Source of the DNA: an uncultured Lachnospiraceae bacterium
Lineage (GTDB): Bacteria > Bacillota > Clostridia > Lachnospirales > Lachnospiraceae
DNA length: 64,000 nucleotides
Assembly (NCBI GenBank): GCA_910585605.1
Contig: CAJUFL010000011.1
Span: 16,987-80,986 of the forward strand
Reading direction: 5' to 3'
Below, one piece after another: positions 45,695 to 53,423 of the stretch (positions are counted from its first letter, which is position 1; every line of letters starts with the position of its first letter). A program made the position numbers and the translations under genes. The notes beneath the pieces were generated by a model. The model was not told the DNA's origin. It did no database searches and saw only the letters and a list, made by a program, of their open reading frames with translations.

Positions 45695-46120
45695 TCAGCT
45701 TTTTTTCCTAAACTGATATTTACACTTCGGACATGTTACCATAATCTTTCCTTTTCCTTTCGGAATCCGTATTTTCTGTCCGCATTTTCTGCACTTATAT
45801 ATCCTGTATGGATCTGCTGTCTGTTTCCCATATTTAATACGATATCTGACTTTGGCAAAAAAGTTGCGAATCCCCCATGTGGAATCTAAAAACTTCTGAT
45901 TCTGTGCATATCTTTTATTGATATTTTTAGAAAAAATCCTTATATACGCATAAACAAGCAAGACCCAACAGATAATCTGCAAAAACGGTATTCTAATAAA
46001 CATAGCAGCAAGTGCCAGAATAACCGCTGACCATATCATGAAATTGGATAACTGGTCTACCCCATATCTCCCCTTCATAAATTGTAACATTCTCTGCTTA
46101 ATCCCTGTTTTCTGATTCAT
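45695..46120 (-). CDS. Membrane protein with a C-terminal zinc ribbon
   Basis: 141 residues from MNQKTGIK at 46120 (AAGGGG upstream). Two close membrane helices (about 28-70), then a basic segment and a C-terminal zinc ribbon CRKCG...CPKC. The spacing fits a rubredoxin-like knuckle. It shares direction with the DUF5685-like and J-domain genes (39 and 57-base gaps), so the three may form a small operon. I do not recognise a function. Confidence 0.75.
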   Translation of the reverse strand: MNQKTGIKQRMLQFMKGRYGVDQLSNFMIWSAVILALAAMFIRIPFLQIICWVLLVYAYIRIFSKNINKRYAQNQKFLDSTWGIRNFFAKVRYRIKYGKQTADPYRIYKCRKCGQKIRIPKGKGKIMVTCPKCKYQFRKKS

Positions 46121-46399
46121 TCCGGAACACCCCTTTATACTAATAATCATCCACTATATACCACTTTTGTGTCTATTTTATGTCTTTTTAATACCTCAAT
46201 ATAATCTTTTTGTTTTCCTGAATTTTTATGCTGATTTGTAATATTTTATTCTGCTTATTTTTACTCCCATTCTGCCATCTTACGACATTCCGGTTTTGTC
46301 CTTATATACAACAATACTTTTTTATCTACACATATCAAATATATGTCCCTGTTGTCAAATACCCGATTTTGACAACAAAATCAATTATCCTGTAAACGT
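46121..46399. other. Intergenic region with an inverted repeat
   Basis: AT-rich sequence without a gene. TGTTGTCAAA (46350-46359) and its exact complement (46368-46377) with an 8-base loop lie 22 bases from the tRNA terminator. The minus-strand half contains TTGACA, so the repeat may be an operator over a promoter of the zinc-ribbon operon. The rest shows nothing clear. Confidence 0.5.
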
Positions 46400-46441
46400 A
46401 AAAAATCCCGGAACCTTACAACCATCAAAGTTCCGGGATTT
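46400..46441 (-). terminator. Terminator of tRNA-Gly
   Basis: Minus-strand 12-bp perfect stem AAATCCCGGAAC/GTTCCGGGATTT (46430-46441 with 46403-46414), 15-base loop, U-run following. It starts 11 bases after the tRNA. Confidence 0.9.
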
Positions 46442-46451
46442 CATAATAAAG

Positions 46452-46523
<72 letters not shown>

Positions 46524-46543
46524 ATGTCTTAACGACAGGTATT

Positions 46544-46572
46544 AATATATCAAATTCAGAAATATTTGTCAA
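46544..46572 (-). promoter_or_regulatory. Promoter of tRNA-Gly
   Basis: Minus-strand TTGACA (46567-46572), 17-base spacer, TATATT (46544-46549). Confidence 0.8.
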
Positions 46573-46632
46573 TAATAAATTTCACTTTTTTTGAAAAAAA
46601 TACAAATAAATATTTTTTACTTTTTTCAAATC

Positions 46633-47082
46633 TTATTTTACCAATTTACTTCCTGCCTTCGGATATACCTGATAATCCTCTGTAATCCCTCCATAATATA
46701 CCTCTACCTTATTCTTATTAGAATCTAAAGTATAGTAAAAGCATCTTTTATCAACATCAAACTCATTGCCATCTGCATCTTTTTTTGACTTTCCTTTTAT
46801 ATCAGTAACACCTAATGTATCATATACCTCTTTTTTAAAATCACTGCCATCCATATCAGATACCGGCTGTGGCGTTGCATGCTCTACCGCATTGTCTCTA
46901 ACGTTGTCATTCACCACACAAGACATAATCGCCATTGCAATTTCTCTCCCCATATTTACATCCGTACTAAGTCTTGATTTATGTATATATTTTATTAAAG
47001 CCGGTGTTAATACCCCTGCCAATATAGCCATAATAGCAATTACAATAATCAATTCAACCATTGAAAATCCTTTATTTTTCAT
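46633..47082 (-). CDS. Orphan type IV prepilin-like protein
   Basis: 149 residues from MKNKGFSMVELIIVIAIMAIL at 47082 (GGGGAG 5 bases upstream). Class III signal: prepilin peptidase should cut after Gly5, and Glu10 is the +5 Glu of mature pilins. One hydrophobic helix follows, then a small globular domain (about 40-149) ending in beta-rich sequence. No assembly ATPase, platform protein or prepilin peptidase is in this window, so it depends on genes elsewhere or is a pseudopilin. It is a separate unit from the 699-residue gene upstream. Confidence 0.85.
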   Translation of the reverse strand: MKNKGFSMVELIIVIAIMAILAGVLTPALIKYIHKSRLSTDVNMGREIAMAIMSCVVNDNVRDNAVEHATPQPVSDMDGSDFKKEVYDTLGVTDIKGKSKKDADGNEFDVDKRCFYYTLDSNKNKVEVYYGGITEDYQVYPKAGSKLVK

Positions 47083-47188
47083 ATACACTCCCCATTAAAG
47101 AAAACTTGCTCAAGTCTTCTTTTCACTCATCAATCATATCCTTATCAAACTACAAAGCAACCTATAAAATAGCATTTTACAACAGCCA

Positions 47189-47214
47189 CCAGGATCATAG
47201 GAACATGACCCTGG
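47189..47214 (-). terminator. Hairpin after the 699-residue protein gene
   Basis: Minus-strand CCAGGGTCAT / ATGATCCTGG, 10-bp stem with one G-T pair and a 6-base loop, 28 bases after the stop. The U-run is poor (TGGCTGTTGT). Confidence 0.45.
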
Positions 47215-47241
47215 CACTGCCTGCAAATCAACAATAGAATA

Positions 47242-49341
47242 TTATAAAGCCACCATATCAAAACTTAACCGCTTAATCGTCTGCAACGTCTTCTCACGAA
47301 CTTCTTCTGCTTCAAAAGCAGACAGTAAAGAATCTTTATCAAATTTGTTCTGCATCAGATATTCAATCCAGTCCTCGATATAATTCTTCACATATTCAAC
47401 ATTTTCTTCTCTCCGGTCTCTAAGATAATCTTCAATATGGTTAATATGGTCAATCACCGTAAGATCACTACTCTTACTGCTTACCGGCTTACCATCTGAT
47501 TCATCCGAAAGTTCAATGACCTTGCCAGTCTTAGTGATAATAACTCTTTTATTTGGCGTAGACTCTGGTACAACCTTCTTGTCTTTTCGTGCAATCAATA
47601 TTTCTACAACTTTAATCAGACAAGCCACACTATATGTGCATTCTTCTTCTGTCCTTTTCTCTTTTCCTTTATCCTTATACTGATTCCACAACCACTCAGA
47701 TTTACATAACATTTCTTCTATCTGCAAATTACTGAACATACGGTTTAATTCAGGATTCACAACCGGAGCCACGGTCTTACCAAATCCAAATTTGGGAACT
47801 GATACTGCTTCCTGTTTATTTTGCTCATATTTGGAAGGTACACTAACTTTTGTATAAGTATCCTGAAACATCTTTTTAGCTCTTTCCATATCATAATTTG
47901 AACTGATAATAGGTAGATTCTTATTATTCAGTCCATGCCGCACCATATCGTCCGCCGCCAGGAAAATCAGATGCTTCTGTCTGTCTTCCAAAAGCTTCTT
48001 AATCTCATAATTGGTTCTGCTCTTCTCCAGAATCGTATTCTTGCGGACTTTAAATGCCTTAATCTTTTCCTTAACACTAAAGAATAATTTAAGCAGTGAT
48101 GGATTCGCATTTACATAATTACCAATCCATGCAAGTTCCACATATTGGTGCTCTATACGATTGGATATCTCATATACATTATACCCATCAAAAACAACAT
48201 TCAAAGTAGTATAAAGCATATCAAGAATTTCATATTTTTCTTCCCATGAACGCGTAGACAAATCCTGATTTACAAGCTGTTTAATACCACACTCATGAAA
48301 GACCAGATTATATTCATACAAACCTTCAAATACATTGCTCTTATCACTAAGTGACGAACCCGCTCCAAGAATCTGTAGATTTTTCTTCATATTCGGCTCA
48401 TCTTCAATGTATTTATAAACCTTTTTAACAAAAGCAGATACTTCTACCAAAAGACTGTCAATACGCTTATTATAAATATCTTGTTTGGAAATAGCTGAAA
48501 TCACATTCCGACTTAAAACATTTGTATACTGTGCACTATTACAATTCCTGATTAGTTCTTTGAAATTCTCATATACCTGCATATTATCAACCGGTATATA
48601 TTCTGCATTCAACCCATAAAATTCAAACGCCCTGTCATAATCCCCTTTACGGATATAAGAATTAAACAATCCCATACTAAACTGGATTTTATAATCATTC
48701 CCTACATGAGAATCCTCTACAAAATAATCATACAAAACCTCCAGATTATTCAGATATGCCTCTGAATTTGACTCAGAAGGAGGTAAATCCATCTCCATTA
48801 CTACTTTTATCAAATCCATATATCCCATTACTGCTTTATCGTAAGTAGCCGGTCTGTCATCTGCATCCGCAATCTGGTAACAGGTATTGATCAATAAAGG
48901 TGCAACCCTTTCTCCAATCAGCCTCATGGCCTCTCCAAAACAATCCAGCTGATATAAGTAAATAAGCCAGATACTGTATCGATATATACCTGTTGTGTTG
49001 ATTATCGCATCCGTGTCAGACGGATCAATCTCCCCATATACAAATCTAAACAATGGCTCTATCCATTCTTCTATCTCATATCTACCCGGTCGTTTAATAT
49101 TCTCATCTACAAATTCAGCTAATTCATAAAGCTTTGTACACTGTGCCTTTACATCATCATCAACCAACATTGTAGATAAATCAAAATTGTGATCTTTTAA
49201 ATAATCAATTACTAATGCATAAAATCCTTCTTCTACCTGCTCATTCAAAAAACGAATCAACATGCCTTTATTGGAAGATGCTGCAATAGATATAATATTT
49301 GTATCGTTACCCCGAGTAACATTTGCTGGCAAATTCTGCAT
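47242..49341 (-). CDS. Large helical cytoplasmic protein of unknown function
   Basis: 699 residues with AAGGAGG upstream and a plausible promoter (49405-49433). No signal peptide or membrane helix. It is rich in helix-forming, Tyr/Leu-containing segments, with TPR-like or HEAT-like character in the first half (IRKGDYDRAFEFYGLNAEYIP; EEKYEILDMLYTTLNVVFDGY). A basic coiled region lies at about 415-450 (KEKIKAFKVRKNTILEKSRTNYEIKKLLEDRQ), and a low-complexity linker at about 520-545 and 620-650. I find no enzymatic motif and do not recognise the family. Codon use and composition look like the neighbours. Confidence 0.75.
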   Translation of the reverse strand: MQNLPANVTRGNDTNIISIAASSNKGMLIRFLNEQVEEGFYALVIDYLKDHNFDLSTMLVDDDVKAQCTKLYELAEFVDENIKRPGRYEIEEWIEPLFRFVYGEIDPSDTDAIINTTGIYRYSIWLIYLYQLDCFGEAMRLIGERVAPLLINTCYQIADADDRPATYDKAVMGYMDLIKVVMEMDLPPSESNSEAYLNNLEVLYDYFVEDSHVGNDYKIQFSMGLFNSYIRKGDYDRAFEFYGLNAEYIPVDNMQVYENFKELIRNCNSAQYTNVLSRNVISAISKQDIYNKRIDSLLVEVSAFVKKVYKYIEDEPNMKKNLQILGAGSSLSDKSNVFEGLYEYNLVFHECGIKQLVNQDLSTRSWEEKYEILDMLYTTLNVVFDGYNVYEISNRIEHQYVELAWIGNYVNANPSLLKLFFSVKEKIKAFKVRKNTILEKSRTNYEIKKLLEDRQKHLIFLAADDMVRHGLNNKNLPIISSNYDMERAKKMFQDTYTKVSVPSKYEQNKQEAVSVPKFGFGKTVAPVVNPELNRMFSNLQIEEMLCKSEWLWNQYKDKGKEKRTEEECTYSVACLIKVVEILIARKDKKVVPESTPNKRVIITKTGKVIELSDESDGKPVSSKSSDLTVIDHINHIEDYLRDRREENVEYVKNYIEDWIEYLMQNKFDKDSLLSAFEAEEVREKTLQTIKRLSFDMVAL

Positions 49342-49404
49342 TGTAACTCCTCCTTAATACTTACATTTTGTGTGAATTAAATAAATTACACCTCATTAAT
49401 TTTA

Positions 49405-49433
49405 ATATTATCACAATATTGACTGATTTACAA
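49405..49433 (-). promoter_or_regulatory. Candidate promoter of the 699-residue protein gene
   Basis: Minus-strand TTGTAA (49428-49433), 17-base spacer, TAATAT (49405-49410), about 64 bases before the ATG. Confidence 0.4.
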
Positions 49434-49556
49434 CTGGATTTTATTCTGTTTTCAGCTATTATTACAGATGTGCCTGTACATTTTGTACAAATCTATGTTC
49501 ATTCCCCCAAAACATCCCCAATTATTTACAAAAAATTATGTCTATTTTATATAAAT

Positions 49557-49745
49557 CTACTTATCATCATCACCTTTTAAGTCTTTTATCAAAAATACAA
49601 TGCCAATTCCCAAAAATAATAATCCAAATATAATTGCTGCAATTCCTAATCCTTTTTTGGAAATTACCATTAAAGCAATACCTGCTATCATCATTAATAC
49701 TGCACATACAAAAAAATTTTTTGTTACCTCTTTTATTTTATTCAT
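49557..49745 (-). CDS. Very small membrane protein
   Basis: 62 residues, two hydrophobic helices (about 10-28 and 33-52) and an acidic end GDDDK. AAAGGG lies upstream. The ATG overlaps the stop of an upstream truncated frame in an ATGA. Function unknown. Confidence 0.55.
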   Translation of the reverse strand: MNKIKEVTKNFFVCAVLMMIAGIALMVISKKGLGIAAIIFGLLFLGIGIVFLIKDLKGDDDK

Positions 49746-49903
49746 TCCAAAACCCTTTCTAATTCAATTAAATATTTTGAATAGCAATAATCATTATCAC
49801 ATATAATATCTAAAATAGCAAATAAGAATTGCTTTTTCCCCTTTTCCGTATTAAAATAAATATAACTATTCACCCAGTATATATTATAAATAAGGAGATC
49901 ATT
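49742..49903 (-). pseudogene. Possible remnant of a gene upstream of the 62-residue protein
   Basis: A minus-strand frame ending ELERVLE overlaps the next gene's ATG (ATGA), the pattern of coupled genes, and its last 38 residues look like real protein. Upstream it would run into the start of the divergent plus-strand gene at 49904 and no ribosome site is seen, so the 5' end seems lost. It may be only a chance open frame. Confidence 0.25.
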
Positions 49904-50458
49904 ATGGCAAAGAATAAGAATACTTTTGGTAAGCTTCTTGCTTTCACGACTACCATAGCCGCAATCGGAGGAGCCTGTTATATCTTCCGTGATAAGATTA
50001 AACAAAGTTCGATTTATAAGCTTTCTGCCGATAAGTTTAACGACATTTACGACAAATTTTCCAATAAAGTCTGTACTCCTGAAGAAGATGATTTTTTCTT
50101 TGATGATGATTTTGAAGAACCTTTCTCTGAAGATTCAAAAAATGAGCGGGAATATACTTCTATCACGATTAATCCAAAAGAAGATACTTCTGATGAGGCG
50201 CCTGACAAAGTTTCTGCTTCATCAAAAGATTCCTTCGAAGATGAAACACCTGATGATTTTTCATCAACTGAGGATTCCATTCCCACCATCAGCTTTCATT
50301 CTGTAACAGAACCGGTGACTTTGTCATCAGAAGATACAAAAGAAGACGCAGCCATTCCATCAGATACAGGGGAAGTTACTGGTTATGAAAACGAAGGATT
50401 ATCTGATGTTTCAGAGGATTCAGATGTATTAGAAGAACAGGATAAACTTGATTTTTAA
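49904..50458 (+). CDS. Membrane-anchored acidic, disordered protein
   Basis: 184 residues from the ATG at 49904 (AAGGAG 7 bases upstream). One membrane helix (about 10-28) with Lys before it. Then a short amphipathic stretch, followed by about 125 residues of Asp/Glu/Ser/Thr-rich sequence with almost no hydrophobic core. The layout recalls YtxH-type small proteins at the N-terminus; the acidic tail is unlike any family I know. It ends at a very strong terminator. Confidence 0.7.
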   Translation: MAKNKNTFGKLLAFTTTIAAIGGACYIFRDKIKQSSIYKLSADKFNDIYDKFSNKVCTPEEDDFFFDDDFEEPFSEDSKNEREYTSITINPKEDTSDEAPDKVSASSKDSFEDETPDDFSSTEDSIPTISFHSVTEPVTLSSEDTKEDAAIPSDTGEVTGYENEGLSDVSEDSDVLEEQDKLDF

Positions 50459-50473
50459 TGTTCATGCTGCTTT

Positions 50474-50520
50474 CACTACTGTAATAATCCATTTTCTGAT
50501 TATTACAGTAGTGTTTTTTT
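50474..50520 (+). terminator. Terminator of the acidic protein gene
   Basis: Perfect 16-bp stem (50474-50489 with 50498-50513), 8-base loop, seven Ts. Confidence 0.95.
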
Positions 50521-50543
50521 CTGATATTCCTTATTATATGAAC

Positions 50544-50741
50544 AAGGCAACACCATGCCCACTATGCTCATAATTACTTCGCCAAGTGGTCAAGTGTATT
50601 TTCGCACTAAATTCGCAGCTTTGCTGCTCATTAAGTGCTTGTTATAAGGCAACACTATGCCCACTATGCTCATAATTACTTCGCTAAGTGGTCAAGTGTA
50701 TTTTCACACTAAATTCGCAGCTTTGCTGCTCATTAAGTGCT
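50544..50741 (+). repeat. Two-copy tandem repeat, 102-bp period
   Basis: Copies at 50544-50639 and 50646-50741 differ at three positions in 96 bases. Each holds a GCAGC-TTT-GCTGC hairpin. Each copy also carries a 30-codon frame starting MPTMLIITS (50555-50647 and 50657-50749), kept open in both. The second copy ends just before the ribosome site of the methyltransferase gene. No protein repeat or known element is recognised. Confidence 0.9.
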
Positions 50742-50759
50742 CAATATAGGAGGACATAT

Positions 50760-51515
50760 ATGTCAATTAGTTATCAGGGATTTGCTTATGTTTATGACAA
50801 ATTTATGGACAATATTCCTTACGCCGAATGGAGCCGGTACATAGTCTATCTATTTAAACAATATTCCATAACAACCGGAGATCTTGTGGAACTCGGATGT
50901 GGTACAGGTAACCTTACCCTTCTCATGGCTGATGCCGGTTATCAGATTATCGGAATTGATAATTCTTCCGAAATGCTTTCTGTTGCAGCCGGAAAAACAG
51001 GTTCCAGAACCGATATCACACTGCTTTGTCAAAATATGTGTACGTTAGACCTTGGTACGTCCTTTGACGGATTCTATTGTGTATGTGACAGTCTCAATTA
51101 TCTGCTAAAACCTGCCGAGATTCTATCTACCTTTTGCGGCATAAAAAAATATTTAAAAAAGAACGGTATTTTTATTTTTGATTTAAAGACACCTTATTTT
51201 TATAAATATGTTTTAGGTGATCAGGTATTTTGCGATCATCAGGAGGATTGCAGTTACACATGGGAAAACTGCTATTTTGAAGAGGATAGGATTAATCAAT
51301 ATGATATGACATTTTTTGTGCGTCAGCCAAAAAGTGAACTGTTTAACCGTTTTTACGAAACTCATCATCAAAAAGCTTATGATTTGCCAGAGATTTCAGA
51401 TATGCTCATCCAGTCCGGTTTAGAATACATTGCAGCATATGATGCATTTACCACTAATCCTCCTTCACCTACAAGTGAACGAATATATATCATTGCAAGA
51501 AATGGAGATAAATAA
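50760..51515 (+). CDS. SAM-dependent methyltransferase
   Basis: 251 residues from MSISYQGFAYVYDKFMDN at 50760 (AGGAGG upstream); the frame to 50688 runs through the tandem repeat and is not supported. Class I Rossmann methyltransferase: motif I LVELGCGTGNLTLLM (about 43-57), IIGIDNSSEML and FDGFYCVCDSLNYL. The substrate is unknown. The hslO ATG starts one base after its stop, an arrangement also seen in other clostridia, so the two may share a role in stress or redox response. Confidence 0.88.
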   Translation: MSISYQGFAYVYDKFMDNIPYAEWSRYIVYLFKQYSITTGDLVELGCGTGNLTLLMADAGYQIIGIDNSSEMLSVAAGKTGSRTDITLLCQNMCTLDLGTSFDGFYCVCDSLNYLLKPAEILSTFCGIKKYLKKNGIFIFDLKTPYFYKYVLGDQVFCDHQEDCSYTWENCYFEEDRINQYDMTFFVRQPKSELFNRFYETHHQKAYDLPEISDMLIQSGLEYIAAYDAFTTNPPSPTSERIYIIARNGDK

Positions 51516-51516
51516 T

Positions 51517-52389
51517 ATGAAAGATACCATTATACGCGGAATGGCCGCAAACAATCAGGTTCGCTTTTTTTGTGCCTATACAAAAGAGGTTGTCGAAACG
51601 GCTCGCTTACTTCATAATACCAGTCCTGTAGCTACAGCTGCATTGGGCAGGCTGCTAACAGCCGGTTCTATCATGGGAAGCATGTGCAAAAACGATACGG
51701 ACATACTGACATTACAGATTCAATGTTCCGGTCCCATTGGCGGTCTGACAGTAACTTCTGATGCAAATGCACGGGTAAAAGGATATGTAAATAACCCAAA
51801 AGTAATGCTTCCGCCAAGTAAAAAAGGCAAACTTGATGTCGGCAAAGCTGTTGATCTCGGTGTACTGAGCGTCATCAAAGACATTGGGCTAAAGGAACCT
51901 TATATTGGGCAGTCTAATCTGGTTTCAGGTGAAATCGCAGAAGATTTAACCTATTATTTTGCCACCAGCGAACAGATTCCAACCTCTGTAGCACTTGGCG
52001 TCCTTATGGAAAAAGACAATACAGTCAAACATGCGGGAGGATTCATCATTCAGATGATGCCTTTTGCAGAAGAAGCACTTATTTCCGATTTAGAAGAACG
52101 ATTAAAAGATTTTACATCTATCACAGCTTTAATGGAACAGGGAATGTCTCCTGCCGATATGATGCAGAAACTGTTTCATAATTATGATATCGTCATAAAT
52201 GATACCATTACTCCTCATTACCACTGTGACTGTTCAAAACAACGGGTTTACTCTGCTGTTATGAGCATTGGAACAAATGACCTTGAGGAAATGATCGCAG
52301 ATGGCAAACCTATCGAAGTCTGCTGCCATTTCTGTAACAAAAACTATGTTTTTGATGTAGACGAATTAAAAGCAATGTTATCAAGATAA
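51517..52389 (+). CDS. hslO: 33-kDa redox-regulated chaperone Hsp33
   Basis: 290 residues from MKDTIIRGMAANNQVRFF at 51517 (GGAG upstream). A holdase activated by oxidation. The zinc/redox switch C237-x-C239...C270-x-x-C273 is complete. N-terminal substrate-binding region with AALGRLLTAG. The following hairpin ends the transcript. Coupled to the methyltransferase gene. Confidence 0.96.
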   Translation: MKDTIIRGMAANNQVRFFCAYTKEVVETARLLHNTSPVATAALGRLLTAGSIMGSMCKNDTDILTLQIQCSGPIGGLTVTSDANARVKGYVNNPKVMLPPSKKGKLDVGKAVDLGVLSVIKDIGLKEPYIGQSNLVSGEIAEDLTYYFATSEQIPTSVALGVLMEKDNTVKHAGGFIIQMMPFAEEALISDLEERLKDFTSITALMEQGMSPADMMQKLFHNYDIVINDTITPHYHCDCSKQRVYSAVMSIGTNDLEEMIADGKPIEVCCHFCNKNYVFDVDELKAMLSR

Positions 52390-52414
52390 AACCCGTTTCA
52401 TATCTCCTATACTC

Positions 52415-52470
52415 AAAGAAGGGACTGTCGCACAAGAAAAAGTTCTCTTTTGCTATACAGTCCCTTCTTT
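52415..52470. terminator. Bidirectional terminator of hslO and the cohesin-like gene
   Basis: Perfect 14-bp stem AAAGAAGGGACTGT/ACAGTCCCTTCTTT (52415-52428, 52457-52470) with a structured inner loop. Member of the GGGACTGTCGCA family seen at 10985 and 35765. Confidence 0.85.
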
Positions 52471-52483
52471 CTATATCCAATTC

Positions 52484-53395
52484 TTATTCTTCTGTAGAAT
52501 TTTCTTCCACAGGAATTTCCGGATTAACCGTCTCTGTTGTCTTATCAATTTCTGTCGTTGGCCCTTCTGTAGTTATTTCCGTAGCCGCTTCTGTGCTTGT
52601 CTGATCCTTCGTATCCGATATGGTATCTGCTTCTGTATCTTCCGTTACAGTATCTTCCAGTATATCATCCTGCTCTTCACGATAAACCTTTATCATATAA
52701 GTATTGACATTTCCTGACAAAGCAGTCACCGTTACAACAACAAGATTTTCACCAGGCAATAATTTCTCTGGCATATCCAGTTCCACAATACTTCCCTCTT
52801 CCATCGGAACTGCACTTACTCCAATCATTTCCACATCCATACCAACATGCATTTCATACTCCAGTTTATCTGGCAAAAAGCTTTCTGTCAATTCTCCCGG
52901 TGCAAGAATCAACTCTGATAATCTCGCATCAGCAGCTACCTTTTTATTGATACCGATTTCAAAATGTTTTGCAGATGGTACTACTTCTATATAATCCAAA
53001 TCTGCATAATTAATTAGAAAAACCTCTGTCAATGCTATCTCGGCTTCTCCAGTCTCTAAAGCCTTAAAGGTAAGCTCATAAACAGCATTTTTTGTTTCCT
53101 CTTTATAAGTATCCCTTAATTCCAATACACCGGCTGCTCCGGTCACTTTTTCATTATCCGGTACAAATTCTAAAAGTTCTGCGTTATATGACAGATACGC
53201 ATCAATTGAATAAAGTTCGACATCACTATTCAATATCACCTTCACCGTAAATTCGTTTTCTTTCTTAACTGTCTCGGCAATCTCCAAATACATTTGAGCT
53301 TCCTTTGCATATGCCTTTTCTCTGGATGTCACACCTATAGCTGAAAGCCCTATTATTAATATTAATGATAATAAAACCGCTAATTTCTTCTTCAT
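52484..53395 (-). CDS. Secreted cohesin-like protein with a cadherin-like beta domain
   Basis: 303 residues from MKKKLAVLLSLILI at 53395 (AAGGAG upstream). Signal peptide to about residue 35 (EKAYA-KEA). Residues about 37-145 look like a cohesin/dockerin-binding type beta sandwich (YLEIAETVKKENEFTVKVILNSDVELYSIDAYLSYN). Residues about 155-245 match the cadherin-like beta sandwich pattern (ARLSELILAPGELTESFLPDKLEYEMHV). A Thr/Glu/Asp-rich tail of about 55 residues ends it; no sortase or S-layer motif. It follows the glucosaminidase by 28 bases and is probably co-transcribed. Confidence 0.78.
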   Translation of the reverse strand: MKKKLAVLLSLILIIGLSAIGVTSREKAYAKEAQMYLEIAETVKKENEFTVKVILNSDVELYSIDAYLSYNAELLEFVPDNEKVTGAAGVLELRDTYKEETKNAVYELTFKALETGEAEIALTEVFLINYADLDYIEVVPSAKHFEIGINKKVAADARLSELILAPGELTESFLPDKLEYEMHVGMDVEMIGVSAVPMEEGSIVELDMPEKLLPGENLVVVTVTALSGNVNTYMIKVYREEQDDILEDTVTEDTEADTISDTKDQTSTEAATEITTEGPTTEIDKTTETVNPEIPVEENSTEE

Positions 53396-53423
53396 ACGCT
53401 CTCCTTCCCGCAGATAATCCATA

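Noticed and set aside
50544..50741. CRISPR-like array
   Set aside because: Only two long near-identical units with a 6-base gap; no spacers and no cas genes.
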